In this document: in pieces, positions 44,798 through 54,661 of the stretch | How positions within the stretch are numbered: the stretch's first letter is position 1 | How the letters are laid out: each line of letters begins with the position of its first letter | Assembly: GCA_014799465.1 (NCBI GenBank) | Contig: JAAVHZ010000004.1 | Location: forward strand, 26,131 to 90,130 | From: Lachnospiraceae bacterium | Lineage (GTDB): Bacteria; Bacillota; Clostridia; Lachnospirales; Lachnospiraceae | Length of the DNA stretch: 64,000 nucleotides | Direction: 5' to 3' | Notes under the pieces: model-generated | The model's input: only the letters and a program-made list of their open reading frames with translations | Database searches by the model: none | What the model was told of the DNA's origin: nothing | Made by a program: the position numbers and the translations under genes

Positions 44798-45859
44798 TTA
44801 ATCAGCCAAGACTTTTTTCCATGCTGCGATATCTTTTTCATCATTATATGAATCAGCAGTTTCTAAATTATGCATTCTGTCAGACGCATCATAAAAGCAC
44901 AATTGTTCCAATGAAATTTCCTGTATATCAGCTATATCATATAACTTAAATCCTAAATCCTTAAAATGTTTCCACATAGAATTATCACTTCTGATATACA
45001 GTTTTTTACCCATACGAAGCATTATCCATATATTCCCCAATGCCTGTTGTCGGTTATTATTAAAAATGCCAATATCACATGTAGACAAAAGATTATGGTA
45101 TTTTTCTATATCCATGAACTCAGTTATTGGTATAAAATTATTTCCAAAAATATCTTTCCCTTTTCTGATAACCTCTTCCCTATAATTTTCATCTCCATAT
45201 GACAATGGACAAATAATATTTATATCTTTCTCCTCCTTAAGATAACTCAACTTTTCAAACATTTCTATATGCTGATTTTCAGGTGTAGATGAATTACCTA
45301 CAAGAATCCTTTTTTTGTTATCTTCGTGCTTCATATTTCTATACATATCATAGTTAATTTTCTTAGTAGGGTCACTCGGCATTGGTGCAACAAAATACTT
45401 TTTATCAATCTTTAATATATTACTTATTTGGATACAATCTCCATCAACAAGCATAATATTAGCTGCTATTTTCTTTATGCAGCTTTTTAAAATATGCTTC
45501 CTTAATTGAGTCATTGGCCCTTTATGATTCCTATACATATAGAAATCTCCGCCCCAAAATTGAAAATATGTCTTTTTTAATATACTATCAGGAAAACGAA
45601 TCAAATATTTTTCCATACCAAAAATACCAGTGCCAATTATTTTATATGCATCTTCAAAACTTTTCCTTATTTCACCATTTCTAATTAAACATTTATATGA
45701 TTCAATATAAATAACATTATTTATATTTAAAACATCTAACTCTTTATCAGTCTTTAATGTTATGAACAAATGACTATAATCTTTCATATAGTATTCCATA
45801 AAATTAATATATCCTGCCGTAAATTTATCACGATTTACAATGTGAACTATCTGCTTCAT
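44798..45859 (-). CDS. WecF-like (GT56) acetamidofucosyltransferase
   Basis: The 353-residue protein resembles TDP-Fuc4NAc:lipid II transferase WecF of enterobacterial common antigen synthesis: IVHIVNRDKFTAGYINFM at the N-terminus, FQFWGGDFYMYRN, ILVGNSSTPENQHIEMFEKL near 190, and NNRQQALGNIWIMLRMGKKL with YIRSDNSMW near 290. These are the best GT56 markers. It would add a 4-acetamido-4,6-dideoxysugar to a lipid-linked glycan at the cytoplasmic face. The neighbouring aminotransferase and acetyltransferase supply a fitting donor. Confidence 0.85.
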   Translation of the reverse strand: MKQIVHIVNRDKFTAGYINFMEYYMKDYSHLFITLKTDKELDVLNINNVIYIESYKCLIRNGEIRKSFEDAYKIIGTGIFGMEKYLIRFPDSILKKTYFQFWGGDFYMYRNHKGPMTQLRKHILKSCIKKIAANIMLVDGDCIQISNILKIDKKYFVAPMPSDPTKKINYDMYRNMKHEDNKKRILVGNSSTPENQHIEMFEKLSYLKEEKDINIICPLSYGDENYREEVIRKGKDIFGNNFIPITEFMDIEKYHNLLSTCDIGIFNNNRQQALGNIWIMLRMGKKLYIRSDNSMWKHFKDLGFKLYDIADIQEISLEQLCFYDASDRMHNLETADSYNDEKDIAAWKKVLAD

Positions 45860-45873
45860 ATTATTTCACCTCT

Positions 45874-47316
45874 CTATATGGCATTATCCTTCTTGCTATC
45901 CTTTAATATACTGATAATAAAATTTAACCCCGGCTGTTTTGTAAACACAGAACCTGCCAAATATACAATTCCTCCACATAAAATCTGTATAACAATACAC
46001 AGAAAATCAGGAATATCAAAGAAAGATATTGGATATATTACTATTCCCATAAAAATTGATAGCAAAAATGCAGGTAACAAGTCTTTAAGCTGCTCTGAAT
46101 ATTTGTAATTCAATAGTTTCCTATTCGGAAAGGCATTTATAATTGTACTAAGAATATCAGTAACAATGAAACTGCATGCTATTACAAAAGGTCCATGTTT
46201 TACTGAAATAATAAGTGCTGCTATACCTACTGCTTTTTTTATCACTTCTAATTTTAAATATAAATCACTTCTTCCTATAGCTTTAATTGCCTGTAGATTA
46301 GCAACATGAATCGGCCATAATCCATATGTAAAGCAAAATACCCTCATAAAAGGAACACATTCTATCCACTTTTCTGTTAGAACAAGCCTTACTAACGGCT
46401 CCGCTATTACACCAATTCCTATTAGTAAAGGCCATATGACAAACGAACTTACCATAATTGCACTACGTGTCATATTTTTTACCTTTTTACTATTATCCTG
46501 AATATTAGATATTACAGGAAAAAGTACTCCGGAAATAGCCGCATTAACATTTACAACTATTAACTTTGGATATTTATCACCTTGGTTATAATATGCCAAA
46601 TCACTTGATTTGTACAATTTACCAATTATAAGATTTCTTAATTCATTATAACCTGTATCTATAAGACCCGAAACCAATATTTTCCATCCATAACTAATAA
46701 GACCTTTTGCACGTTTCCAGGAATATGTGAAATCAGGCCTCCATTTTACAGTAAACCAAAGTACTATTGTATCAATGCACACATTCATTAAATCTTGTAT
46801 CACTAATGCCCATATGCCATATCCGGTATACGCAGCAACAATACCGACAACCCCTGAAATAACCGTACCAATTAGTGTAGACCAGAAGAAAAGCCTGAAC
46901 ATCATATGTTTCGAAACATATGCCTGTTGTACAGAATTTACCGCTGAAATTGGAATCCTTATAGCCAATACCCTTAATACAGGACATAATATAGGCATAC
47001 TATAAAACCGTGCGATATATGTGGCAGAAAAAAATAGCACCATATAAATTAACATTGACATTATAATATTAATATAGAACACTGATGAAAAGTCTACATT
47101 ATCAGCGTCTTTTTTCTGTATTAACGAATTTCCCAGTCCACTGGCAATAAACACATTGGCAATATTGATAAATACCATTACCAGTGCCACTGAACCGTAA
47201 TCTTCAGGCAATAAAAATCTTGCCAGAACTATAGAGACTATCAGACTGACTAACTGTGCCATAATACGTTCTCCAAATCTCCACATTACACCTGATAATA
47301 CTTTTTTCTTATTCAT
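45874..47316 (-). CDS. Wzx-type oligosaccharide flippase
   Basis: The 480-residue membrane protein has 12-14 hydrophobic segments and belongs to the MOP superfamily polysaccharide transporters. The N-terminus VLSGVMWRFGERIMAQLVSL is typical, followed by PEDYGSVALVMVFINIANVF and GLGNSLIQKKDADNVDFSS, strongly shared among Wzx/TuaB-like flippases. It should move undecaprenyl-linked repeat units to the outer face. It points to a Wzx/Wzy-type pathway, although no clear Wzy polymerase is seen here. Confidence 0.92.
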   Translation of the reverse strand: MNKKKVLSGVMWRFGERIMAQLVSLIVSIVLARFLLPEDYGSVALVMVFINIANVFIASGLGNSLIQKKDADNVDFSSVFYINIIMSMLIYMVLFFSATYIARFYSMPILCPVLRVLAIRIPISAVNSVQQAYVSKHMMFRLFFWSTLIGTVISGVVGIVAAYTGYGIWALVIQDLMNVCIDTIVLWFTVKWRPDFTYSWKRAKGLISYGWKILVSGLIDTGYNELRNLIIGKLYKSSDLAYYNQGDKYPKLIVVNVNAAISGVLFPVISNIQDNSKKVKNMTRSAIMVSSFVIWPLLIGIGVIAEPLVRLVLTEKWIECVPFMRVFCFTYGLWPIHVANLQAIKAIGRSDLYLKLEVIKKAVGIAALIISVKHGPFVIACSFIVTDILSTIINAFPNRKLLNYKYSEQLKDLLPAFLLSIFMGIVIYPISFFDIPDFLCIVIQILCGGIVYLAGSVFTKQPGLNFIISILKDSKKDNAI

Positions 47317-47356
47317 TTCTTATTCCCTTTTTTACTGCTATCTAAACAGTACTAAT

Positions 47357-48499
47357 TCATTTTAATATTTTTGAATATATCTCATCGATATGTTTTATAT
47401 ATTTAGTGTTATCAAAATTCTCTATTACATATTCCTGACCTTTAACAATTTTTTCTAAAGTTTCTTTCTTATTATTATATGCCTCTAATATCTTATCAGC
47501 CAGACTCTTACTATTACCTTGTTTATATATATATCCCCTGTCTTCATTTTTCCCTATAATTTCTATTGTTGCACCTGTATCTGCTCCAATAACGCACATT
47601 CCAGACAGCATTGATTCAAGTGTCACCCTGCCCAATCCTTCCATTTTTGAACACACAACAGCAACATCATTATTTTTTCTATAACTTGATAAATCAGAAG
47701 AGTGCGGGAGTACCTCGATTATATCTGTCAATTCATTATCAAATGAATATTTAGCAATACTATTAATATAATCCTTACTTCCCTTACCGACTATCTGCAA
47801 ACTAATATCTTCTCCTTTTGAGTGTAATATATTTACAGCTCTGATAATGTCAAATACTCCTTTTCCATCACTTAATGTTCCACAGAACAATACAGAAATC
47901 CTACTTTTTTTGAATTTTTCATCATTATAAGGAATATAATATTTGCCAATATCTAATCCATTATATATTCTTGTTGATTTAACATGATATTTTTTTAAAT
48001 AGTATTTGCATATAACATCTGATATAGAAATATTATATACCGATTTAACAAATAGTTCTTTCATTTGTCTTTTATTCATATATTCAAAGCCAAAGTCTAA
48101 TTCCATAAACTCCCTCAAATGCCATATGTGCTTTGTATCTGTAAGATTTGCCGCCCTTGCTCCGACATCTGTTGCTGTAGAATTAGAATGTACTATATCT
48201 ATAGATTTTTTATTAATAATTTTTGCAATTCTATGAACAGCAATAAAATTAACCACTTTTTTAATACTTTCCCTAATAAGGTGCTTTTTCCCAACTATTC
48301 TATAATCAAAAAAATAACACACTGATTTAAATTCAACATCTTCCTTTGCTAATGCTTTCCCTAAATCTCCGTTTCGAGGAATAATAACATATATTTCGTA
48401 ATTCAATTTCTTAAGAGCCTTTATTTGATCCACTAAAGAGAATGATGCTCCATTCATATCTGCTTCATGAGTTACATAAAGTATTTTAACTTTTCTCAA
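47357..48499 (-). CDS. Family 4 glycosyltransferase
   Basis: The 380-residue GT-B enzyme has an N-terminal domain starting KILYVTHEADMNGASFSLVD and a C-terminal nucleotide-sugar domain with VLFCGTLSDGKGVFDIIRAV, LQIVGKGSKDY and the E-x7-E motif region CSKMEGLGRVTLESMLSGMC, all typical of GT4 retaining transferases. Substrate unknown. It sits between the GT39-like membrane protein and the flippase gene in the polysaccharide operon. Confidence 0.92.
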   Translation of the reverse strand: MRKVKILYVTHEADMNGASFSLVDQIKALKKLNYEIYVIIPRNGDLGKALAKEDVEFKSVCYFFDYRIVGKKHLIRESIKKVVNFIAVHRIAKIINKKSIDIVHSNSTATDVGARAANLTDTKHIWHLREFMELDFGFEYMNKRQMKELFVKSVYNISISDVICKYYLKKYHVKSTRIYNGLDIGKYYIPYNDEKFKKSRISVLFCGTLSDGKGVFDIIRAVNILHSKGEDISLQIVGKGSKDYINSIAKYSFDNELTDIIEVLPHSSDLSSYRKNNDVAVVCSKMEGLGRVTLESMLSGMCVIGADTGATIEIIGKNEDRGYIYKQGNSKSLADKILEAYNNKKETLEKIVKGQEYVIENFDNTKYIKHIDEIYSKILK

Positions 48500-48537
48500 T
48501 GGTTATTCCTCCCATTATAATTAACTATCAAATTATG

Positions 48538-50460
48538 TTATTTAATTTTATATAGATTCCATTTCCAACTTATATATTGTACTGATTTTACCCAATCATA
48601 TTCTTTATCTCCTAAAAACTTAATATGATCAAAATCTTTATCAAATGGCAATGCAATATAGTATATATTTTTATATTTATCAAAAGTTTCAATATCAAGT
48701 TCATCCATATTGTTAAGAATCAGCATATTCAATTTCTGATATCTGCTGTCATTCTGCATTTCATCAATTTTATCAGCACAGTTAATATTAAGTTGTTTCG
48801 TTTTTGTGTCCCAATAATATTGATTTATCCCTGCCAGATTTACACCAAAAATGCTTGCTGTCGTACCATAAGAATCACGATATTCACATGGCATAATAAT
48901 AAGGGTATCACTGTCATAATTAATCTTTTCTAATGTTTTGTCAAAACATTTACTCAAATGTGAACATTCCATATTATACATTGCACTTGTATTAATTATA
49001 GTAGTATGATAATCATGTTTCCCATTAATAACAATATTATTATTCCTGTCTAAGGATATTGTACTTGGAATTAATATATCACTTCTGCCTGTTCCCTCTG
49101 TCATAAAAATCGATTTTGATATTGGGTCAAAAGTATAAAAATTTGATGCTAATAGTATAAAAATTATAATAACCGAAACAATTTTTCTGATATTCGATTT
49201 ATTAAAAATAACAGCTATTGATATTACTGCCCCAAAAGAAACAAAAAATGAAAAAGGCAATAAATATCTATAATGATTATAAGTTATATAAATAGAATTA
49301 TATGCCAGAAATGATAGAAATGAAATTACTATTCCTAACATTATTTCTCCCTCTATAATTATTTTTTTCTTTATAAACTTAATTCCTTTATAAATAGCAT
49401 AAAAAATAAAAGCCAATATTAATGCATACAAAATCCAATTGAAATTTATATAAATCATCTGTTTAAATTTTTGTAAAATGTAATCCTTATATATCGCAAC
49501 TGAATTTAATTTGTAGCCTGCTTTAATATTAGTATCTGCTCCGGATGATTGAGATATGCTATTTGCCCATCCTTTGTTTTCTGAAGCAAGATAATTAATT
49601 ATCCATAATATCCCTCCAACTGTCATTAAACAGAGGTCTGGTAATAATATCTTTTTAATATTTCTATTTCTAATTAGTCTAAATAATACAATACCTATAA
49701 TATAGAATCCATATAATATACATCCGGTTTCTTTAGAAAAACATAGCAATATACCACAAAACGACTGCAAGATATAACGTTTTTTAATCCCGCAGTAAAC
49801 CATCCATGTTAGGAAACAAAGCAGCGGAAAATCTGTATTTATTTCTCCGATAACGGACAGCATCATGGGCGATAAAGCAAAAAGTGAAGTGTATAAAGCT
49901 TTTTCAATTTTATCTCTATCAAGAAATATAGAATCTATTATGCCATAAAAACAGTAAATAGTAATAAGTGCCATAATACAATGTATAATTCTTACGCCAA
50001 TTACATTATTAGGTGTAAGAAATTCACCAAGCATCAAAAATATTGTATATCCTTGCGATGTATGACCTGCCAGCATTAAACTCTTAATGCTTGTAAAATC
50101 CCAGTTTTTCATTTCACGCAGATTCCTGTAATATATAAAGCCGTCCAAATTAAGCCATGAACCAAGAATGGTGCAAAAACATAAGATAAAGATTAAAAAT
50201 ATAACAAATAAATACCTTTTATCTTTAATAAATTTTATGAAATTAAATCGGTATTTTTCTACAAAAAATAGGCTGAATACAGTAAATATAAATAAACCGT
50301 TTATAAGTATGGAACCTATAGTAATTGCAGCCAAATTGGATTTATCACTATACTGTGATATTAGTGCAAAATCCCAGAATAGAACAAATAGTAATTCTAT
50401 GGGCAATAATTCAAGTAAAATATTTAAACGGTTTCTTTTAATTTTATCGATTAAGTTCAT
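48538..50460 (-). CDS. GT39-like multi-membrane-spanning glycosyltransferase
   Basis: The 640-residue protein has about 11-12 membrane segments in the first 430 residues and a soluble extracytoplasmic C-terminal domain of about 190 residues. SWLNLDGFIYYRNLREMKNW carries the acidic first-loop motif of GT-C/ArnT-PMT-like enzymes, and GEINTDFPLLCFLTWMVY a later loop. It could add a sugar on the outer face, or less likely act as the missing polymerase. It overlaps the next upstream gene (WbsX-like) by 17 bases. Confidence 0.72.
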   Translation of the reverse strand: MNLIDKIKRNRLNILLELLPIELLFVLFWDFALISQYSDKSNLAAITIGSILINGLFIFTVFSLFFVEKYRFNFIKFIKDKRYLFVIFLIFILCFCTILGSWLNLDGFIYYRNLREMKNWDFTSIKSLMLAGHTSQGYTIFLMLGEFLTPNNVIGVRIIHCIMALITIYCFYGIIDSIFLDRDKIEKALYTSLFALSPMMLSVIGEINTDFPLLCFLTWMVYCGIKKRYILQSFCGILLCFSKETGCILYGFYIIGIVLFRLIRNRNIKKILLPDLCLMTVGGILWIINYLASENKGWANSISQSSGADTNIKAGYKLNSVAIYKDYILQKFKQMIYINFNWILYALILAFIFYAIYKGIKFIKKKIIIEGEIMLGIVISFLSFLAYNSIYITYNHYRYLLPFSFFVSFGAVISIAVIFNKSNIRKIVSVIIIFILLASNFYTFDPISKSIFMTEGTGRSDILIPSTISLDRNNNIVINGKHDYHTTIINTSAMYNMECSHLSKCFDKTLEKINYDSDTLIIMPCEYRDSYGTTASIFGVNLAGINQYYWDTKTKQLNINCADKIDEMQNDSRYQKLNMLILNNMDELDIETFDKYKNIYYIALPFDKDFDHIKFLGDKEYDWVKSVQYISWKWNLYKIK

Positions 50461-51568
50461 CAGTATCCTCCAACGCTTGTCTTAATGCTTTTAAATATCC
50501 ATAACCAAATTTCTCATCAGGTTCTAAATATCCCCCTTCTGCCCATTCATTCCATGCAAATACAAAAATCATATCTTTCTTATAATCTTCTCTGGCATGC
50601 TTAATCTGCTGTTTCATATACTTATAAAACTTTTTAGGGCTTGCTCCTTGTATTACCTTACCTTTTTTTCCATACCTTGGTGTATTATCCCAGTCCACAA
50701 ATGCCCCTGGAATCCTTTTTTCATCCTCTGGTTTTCTATCCAAAATCGCATGCCATACTTTATCATAATCTATTACTGTAAGATTTTTCACTTTTCTTAT
50801 TGACCTGCCTGTATTTTTCTGTAAAAAAAGCAAAATCCATTCTTTTGTTTTATCAATCCTTCTACGAAGTTTTGACTGTATATCATACTGTGCAAAATCC
50901 GGTTGATATTCTATTTTATAACTGAATCTGGAATCATCACTATTTTTATTAAGGCAAAAATCCTTCTGCTGCGATGCAAATTCAATGCCATCAAATCCAT
51001 TCTCAGAAGCCCTTTTATTTAAATAATCAAGCATTTCATTTAAATTATCAATCTGCTCCGGTCTGTATATGACAAATAATGGTTTATTATTATTTTTTAT
51101 ATATCTGTCATCCTTAAAAAATGGCAAAAGATATTGAAAATGCTTTTCCCATGAATCCTCTTTTCCATAAGTTTGTTTCATTAATACTTTCGGATTCTTA
51201 GAATCTGTTGCCCATGCATTTGTCCATGTTTCATTTGCCCAACAAAAACAATATGGAAAATCAATACTCTTATCTTCAAGATAGTTTTCCATAGGTTTTT
51301 GAAGTAACTGTTTTCCTTCAAACCAATAATGATACACACAAAAACCATATATACCATATTTTTGTGCCATATTTGCCTGCCATTTCATATTCGATACATC
51401 TGCCAAATCATAATAATTTTGTTTTAATGGAATCCTCGGCTGATAATGATCTTCATAAAGACCTTTGGCCTGTTTCATATTGCTCCATTCCGTAAAACCT
51501 TCACCCCACCATTCGTCATTTTCTTTTGTTCTATGATATTGTGGCAAATAGAATGCAATTATTTTCAC
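50444..51568 (-). CDS. WbsX/GH99-like glycan biosynthesis protein
   Basis: The 374-residue protein is of the glycosyltransferase WbsX family (GH99-like TIM barrel): IIAFYLPQYHRTKENDEWWG, then GFTEWSNMKQAKGLYEDHYQ, GFCVYHYWFEGKQLLQKP, YCFCWANETWTNAW and FVFAWNEWAEGGYLEPDEKF near the C-terminus. These are invariant-looking family motifs. WbsX-like proteins are found in O-antigen and capsule clusters; whether they cut or transfer is not settled. The gene is coupled to its downstream neighbour by overlap. Confidence 0.92.
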   Translation of the reverse strand: MKIIAFYLPQYHRTKENDEWWGEGFTEWSNMKQAKGLYEDHYQPRIPLKQNYYDLADVSNMKWQANMAQKYGIYGFCVYHYWFEGKQLLQKPMENYLEDKSIDFPYCFCWANETWTNAWATDSKNPKVLMKQTYGKEDSWEKHFQYLLPFFKDDRYIKNNNKPLFVIYRPEQIDNLNEMLDYLNKRASENGFDGIEFASQQKDFCLNKNSDDSRFSYKIEYQPDFAQYDIQSKLRRRIDKTKEWILLFLQKNTGRSIRKVKNLTVIDYDKVWHAILDRKPEDEKRIPGAFVDWDNTPRYGKKGKVIQGASPKKFYKYMKQQIKHAREDYKKDMIFVFAWNEWAEGGYLEPDEKFGYGYLKALRQALEDTDELNR

Positions 51569-51584
51569 TTTTTATCCTCCTGAT

Positions 51585-52607
51585 TTAGACTTTCCTACCA
51601 TGAAACATATTTTTATAGTAAATCTTTGCTTTTATTCCATATACACTTTTAGCTGCAAAATAATATAAATATACAGACAATTTTTGCGGTAATTTTAACC
51701 TTAAATAATATTCTATAGTCTTTGAAAATGACATTTTCTTTTTCTTTTTTTTAAGTGTCACAGATGATATTTTGTTAAAATAAAAATCATATTTCTTACT
51801 AAATGGATGACAGTTATTCTCATCCCAAGGTCTATTGGTGAATGTATCTATAAAGTGATATATAACAACATCATCACATACATTTCTTAAATCCTGTAAA
51901 GAATAAAATTTGTCACCTGCATCCTTCCACCCGAATCTTTTAAAATATTTTTCTGTTCCAAAAATCTCAAATTGTGCAAGATAATTATATTTAGGATTTA
52001 ATCTTTCAACATCATTTCTTAGGATAATTGATATAGGATCTTCTTCTGGAAGCATATATCTTCCAAATATATTTTTTAAATGATATATGAGTTTTTCCTC
52101 TACCCGTTTTTCTCTCCATACTGATAAGTCATAAACTATCACACCAGTATTAAAATGTTCGTTATTTCCTATACCTGCATATTTTTTATACCTTGAATAT
52201 ATTCCTTCCAGACCCATTGCACAAGGGTGACCTTTCAAACTCATTTTATCTAATTCTTCAATTGAACCATCTATAACTGTATCTGCATCTATTACAATAA
52301 ATCTGTTAATATCTTTTGGCAAAAAATTGCTTAACATTAATTTTACATATGCTGTATAACTCCCATTCCAAGGCTCTACATCCATTTCTTTCAGCATTTG
52401 AATAATGTTATTTATATCTATAAATTTAACAGTTCTTCTATACTCATGTACCATTTGGAATAATTGATTTTTACTTTTATCCGAAATACCTCCATCAAAT
52501 ATATATATATTAATCTCATCAACTTCTTTGTTATTATACATTAATGAAAATATTGATACAGCACCACAAATTATATAGTTTTCATCAAATATATATCCGA
52601 TATTCAT
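51585..52607 (-). CDS. Family 8 glycosyltransferase
   Basis: The 340-residue GT-A enzyme of the lipopolysaccharide galactosyl/glucosyltransferase type has the DxD motif in RFIVIDADTVIDGSIEEL near residue 100, EHFNTGVIVYDLSVWRE near 150, LPEEDPISIIL and a late VVIYHFIDTFTNRPW with the family histidine. The C-terminus is basic and amphipathic (KKKKKKMSFSKTIEYYLRLK), probably binding the membrane. It is the first gene of the polysaccharide operon, 90 bases after a near-consensus promoter. Confidence 0.92.
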   Translation of the reverse strand: MNIGYIFDENYIICGAVSIFSLMYNNKEVDEINIYIFDGGISDKSKNQLFQMVHEYRRTVKFIDINNIIQMLKEMDVEPWNGSYTAYVKLMLSNFLPKDINRFIVIDADTVIDGSIEELDKMSLKGHPCAMGLEGIYSRYKKYAGIGNNEHFNTGVIVYDLSVWREKRVEEKLIYHLKNIFGRYMLPEEDPISIILRNDVERLNPKYNYLAQFEIFGTEKYFKRFGWKDAGDKFYSLQDLRNVCDDVVIYHFIDTFTNRPWDENNCHPFSKKYDFYFNKISSVTLKKKKKKMSFSKTIEYYLRLKLPQKLSVYLYYFAAKSVYGIKAKIYYKNMFHGRKV

Positions 52608-52641
52608 AATTCACATCCTGATTTTTGATTTAAAATCCTTA

Positions 52642-52660
52642 AGTACTTTACTAAAGTACT
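52642..52660. repeat. 19-base palindrome in the polysaccharide operon leader
   Basis: AGTACTTTACTAAAGTACT is a perfect palindrome around one central base, lying between the -10 box and the first gene, about 35 bases after the expected start. It may be an operator or a leader hairpin. Confidence 0.7.
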
Positions 52661-52696
52661 GTGTCCAAGACATTGTCCTTCTACACGAATACACTA

Positions 52697-52725
52697 ATAA
52701 TACCTATTTATAGTGTCAGTGTCAA
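52697..52725 (-). promoter_or_regulatory. Strong sigma-A promoter of the polysaccharide operon
   Basis: On the minus strand TTGACA (52725-52720) and TATTAT (52702-52697) have the ideal 17-base spacer. Nearly all genes from 52607 down to 40848 are closely spaced, so this could drive the whole cluster. The rest of the 292-base gap 52608-52899 shows nothing else. Confidence 0.85.
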
Positions 52726-52899
52726 GATATATTGATTGACTAAAATGTCAAATTTTCACAAAATTACAAACTTTATCACTTATTTGCCCATATAATATCC
52801 AGACTTATAATTATTTCTTCTATGTTTTCCGCCAGAAAAATCATTCCCTAGCCTATTATATTTAATAAATTTATTATATCTATTTTCCTTTTTAAATAT

Positions 52900-53238
52900 C
52901 TAAAAATCAAATCCCACAATTGTTCCGTAACTTATCGCTTGATTAAAAATCCATTTTAGTTTAGCCAATTCTTCACATCTGCTATTTTCCATTAATTGAT
53001 TTATTACATCTAATGCAATCGGAATTTCACTAAGTTCCAGTACTTCCTCTTCATAATCATCAATAATTATATTACACTTTTCATTTATCTTATCAAAAAC
53101 TCCTAATTTATCCAACTTACTATACTGCTCATCATTTAATATTAGTTCTTCCATCTGTTCACTACTCTGAATTCCATAATCATAATCCCGCATAGCCTGC
53201 CTGTTCTTAGGAACTCTAATATATCTTTCTCTTATCAT
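52900..53238 (-). CDS. Probable immunity-type protein, unknown family
   Basis: This 112-residue acidic soluble protein starts IRERYIRVPKNRQAMRDYDY; QMEELILNDEQYSKLDKLGV and the rest look helical. No signal peptide. It is the last gene of the second RHS locus and follows a short orphan frame, the typical place of a leftover immunity gene. I cannot name a family. Confidence 0.5.
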   Translation of the reverse strand: MIRERYIRVPKNRQAMRDYDYGIQSSEQMEELILNDEQYSKLDKLGVFDKINEKCNIIIDDYEEEVLELSEIPIALDVINQLMENSRCEELAKLKWIFNQAISYGTIVGFDF

Positions 53239-53283
53239 ATATCTCCCTGCTTAATTGCCACCTGACGCAATTCATATTTGCAA

Positions 53284-53391
53284 TTAATATCTTGTCCAAC
53301 CAAGTAAAAAGTTTTTAGAATCTTTAATATCCACAATATTCTGTATATCAAAATTATCATTTTTTAGTTCCAGTATTTTTCCATTAATCAT
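53284..53391 (-). other. Short coupled ORF, possible toxin-tip scrap
   Basis: A 35-codon frame (MINGKILELKNDNFDIQNIV, ending LGWTRY) starts in an ATGA overlap with the stop of the gene at 53388-54047. It could be a small coupled protein or the shifted tail of that gene or of a lost toxin. Confidence 0.3.
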
Positions 53392-54047
53392 ATTAACCAA
53401 TTTTTATCTTTTGAATATAACATAATATTAGAATTTGCATATAATGGCACTCTGAATATTAACAATTTAACTTGTTCTGTCAATCCCTGAATACATTTTA
53501 AATCAGCCAGATTAAATGAATATTGTTCAAATGACATTTCAATATCATTTTCATCAAGCAGGATACCGCATATATATTCTTGAATAAAATCAATTTCTTC
53601 TATATTTTCAAACTTAATAATGTAAGTGTTGTGTAATCCTATATATGAAAATAATATATTATAACTCTTCTCTATTTTTTCAATAATACTTTTATTTCCT
53701 CGGGAGTTAAATATTTTTATTACTATTTCTATTCGTTTAAATTTATCATTTAAACAATTTACTAATTGTTTTTCAAAATTATGTTGAAGATTATTTAACC
53801 CAATATCAAAATCGTAATCCATGGATGTAAAATCTGAAGTCGCATAGAATGACAAATATAATCCATAAAATTCCAACTTCTGTTTTACTAAATCAAACGG
53901 AAAATAATTATTATATTCCAATTTATTGTTTTTTGTTCTAAACAACTGTCTCCTATCATACATAAAATTCAATTTTGTCATATTAAAAAAAATTTTTTGA
54001 TAAATTGTTTCATTATTATATGTATATATCTGTATTCCTTCACTCAT
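53388..54047 (-). CDS. Hypothetical RHS-island protein, possible immunity
   Basis: I do not recognise this 219-residue soluble protein. It is rich in Asn, Ile and Tyr, with RIEIVIKIFNSRGNKSIIEK and a C-terminal LTEQVKLLIFRVPLYANSN. Its ATG at 54047 overlaps the end of a short toxin-tip frame by 8 bases, the arrangement expected for a tip and its cognate immunity gene. Size is large for an immunity protein. Confidence 0.5.
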   Translation of the reverse strand: MSEGIQIYTYNNETIYQKIFFNMTKLNFMYDRRQLFRTKNNKLEYNNYFPFDLVKQKLEFYGLYLSFYATSDFTSMDYDFDIGLNNLQHNFEKQLVNCLNDKFKRIEIVIKIFNSRGNKSIIEKIEKSYNILFSYIGLHNTYIIKFENIEEIDFIQEYICGILLDENDIEMSFEQYSFNLADLKCIQGLTEQVKLLIFRVPLYANSNIMLYSKDKNWLI

Positions 54048-54135
54048 ATAAATAATCTCCTAAATTGAAAATTCCTCCGTCACCTTCAATCAGATATTTG
54101 TCACCGTTTGAAACATTTACCATATACGCACCATC
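54040..54135 (-). pseudogene. Displaced toxin-tip C-terminus
   Basis: The open frame DGAYMVNVSNGDKYLIEGD, ending GIFNLGDYLYE, has no start of its own beyond an internal ATG and reads like the last ~30 residues of an RHS tip. It overlaps the start of the gene at 53388-54047. Confidence 0.45.
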
Positions 54136-54142
54136 CTAAGCT

Positions 54143-54661
54143 TTAGTAATCACACAATACAAACTTTTGAAATTGACTAATATATTCTTCTGGAAATATA
54201 TTTGTTAACTCAGTTATTGTATATTTACTTAATACATCATTAACTATGCTAATAAAATATTCTTTCCAACCAAAATGATTTTCCCAAAAATCAGACTCTA
54301 TAATAGTAATCTGATAAAGAACCTCTCCATGATAATGTATACCATATAAAATCGGATAGTGCACTAATACGTTAGAAAGAACGGGTACTACATATTCTAA
54401 TAATTTTTTTTGTTCCAGACATACTAACCATTCATAAAAGGAGTAATCTTTCAATTCATTTTTTACAACATTAGTATAGTATATACCTCTAATCTCAAGA
54501 AAATGAGCAACCTCCTTTTTTGTCAATAGCTCACTTCCTTTTTTACTAAAATTATCCTTTAGTTCATTGCTAAGTATTATCCCTTTGTCAGAATTTTTAT
54601 ATAATTCAAAAATTTCTTCACTTTTTTTGCAATTTTCAAAATGTTCTTCAAATAAATCCAT
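54143..54661 (-). CDS. Probable immunity protein, unknown family
   Basis: This 172-residue acidic, helical soluble protein (LFEEHFENCKKSEEIFELYK; SELLTKKEVAHFLEIRGIYY; ITIIESDFWENHFGWKEYF) has no signal peptide. It starts with AGGAGA upstream and lies between other island genes on the same strand. No family recognised; immunity is inferred from context. Confidence 0.5.
   Translation of the reverse strand: MDLFEEHFENCKKSEEIFELYKNSDKGIILSNELKDNFSKKGSELLTKKEVAHFLEIRGIYYTNVVKNELKDYSFYEWLVCLEQKKLLEYVVPVLSNVLVHYPILYGIHYHGEVLYQITIIESDFWENHFGWKEYFISIVNDVLSKYTITELTNIFPEEYISQFQKFVLCDY

Noticed and set aside
40848-52607. Cluster as a complete capsule locus
   Set aside because: No initiating sugar-phosphate transferase, clear Wzy polymerase or chain-length regulator is seen, so only a partial polysaccharide cluster is claimed.
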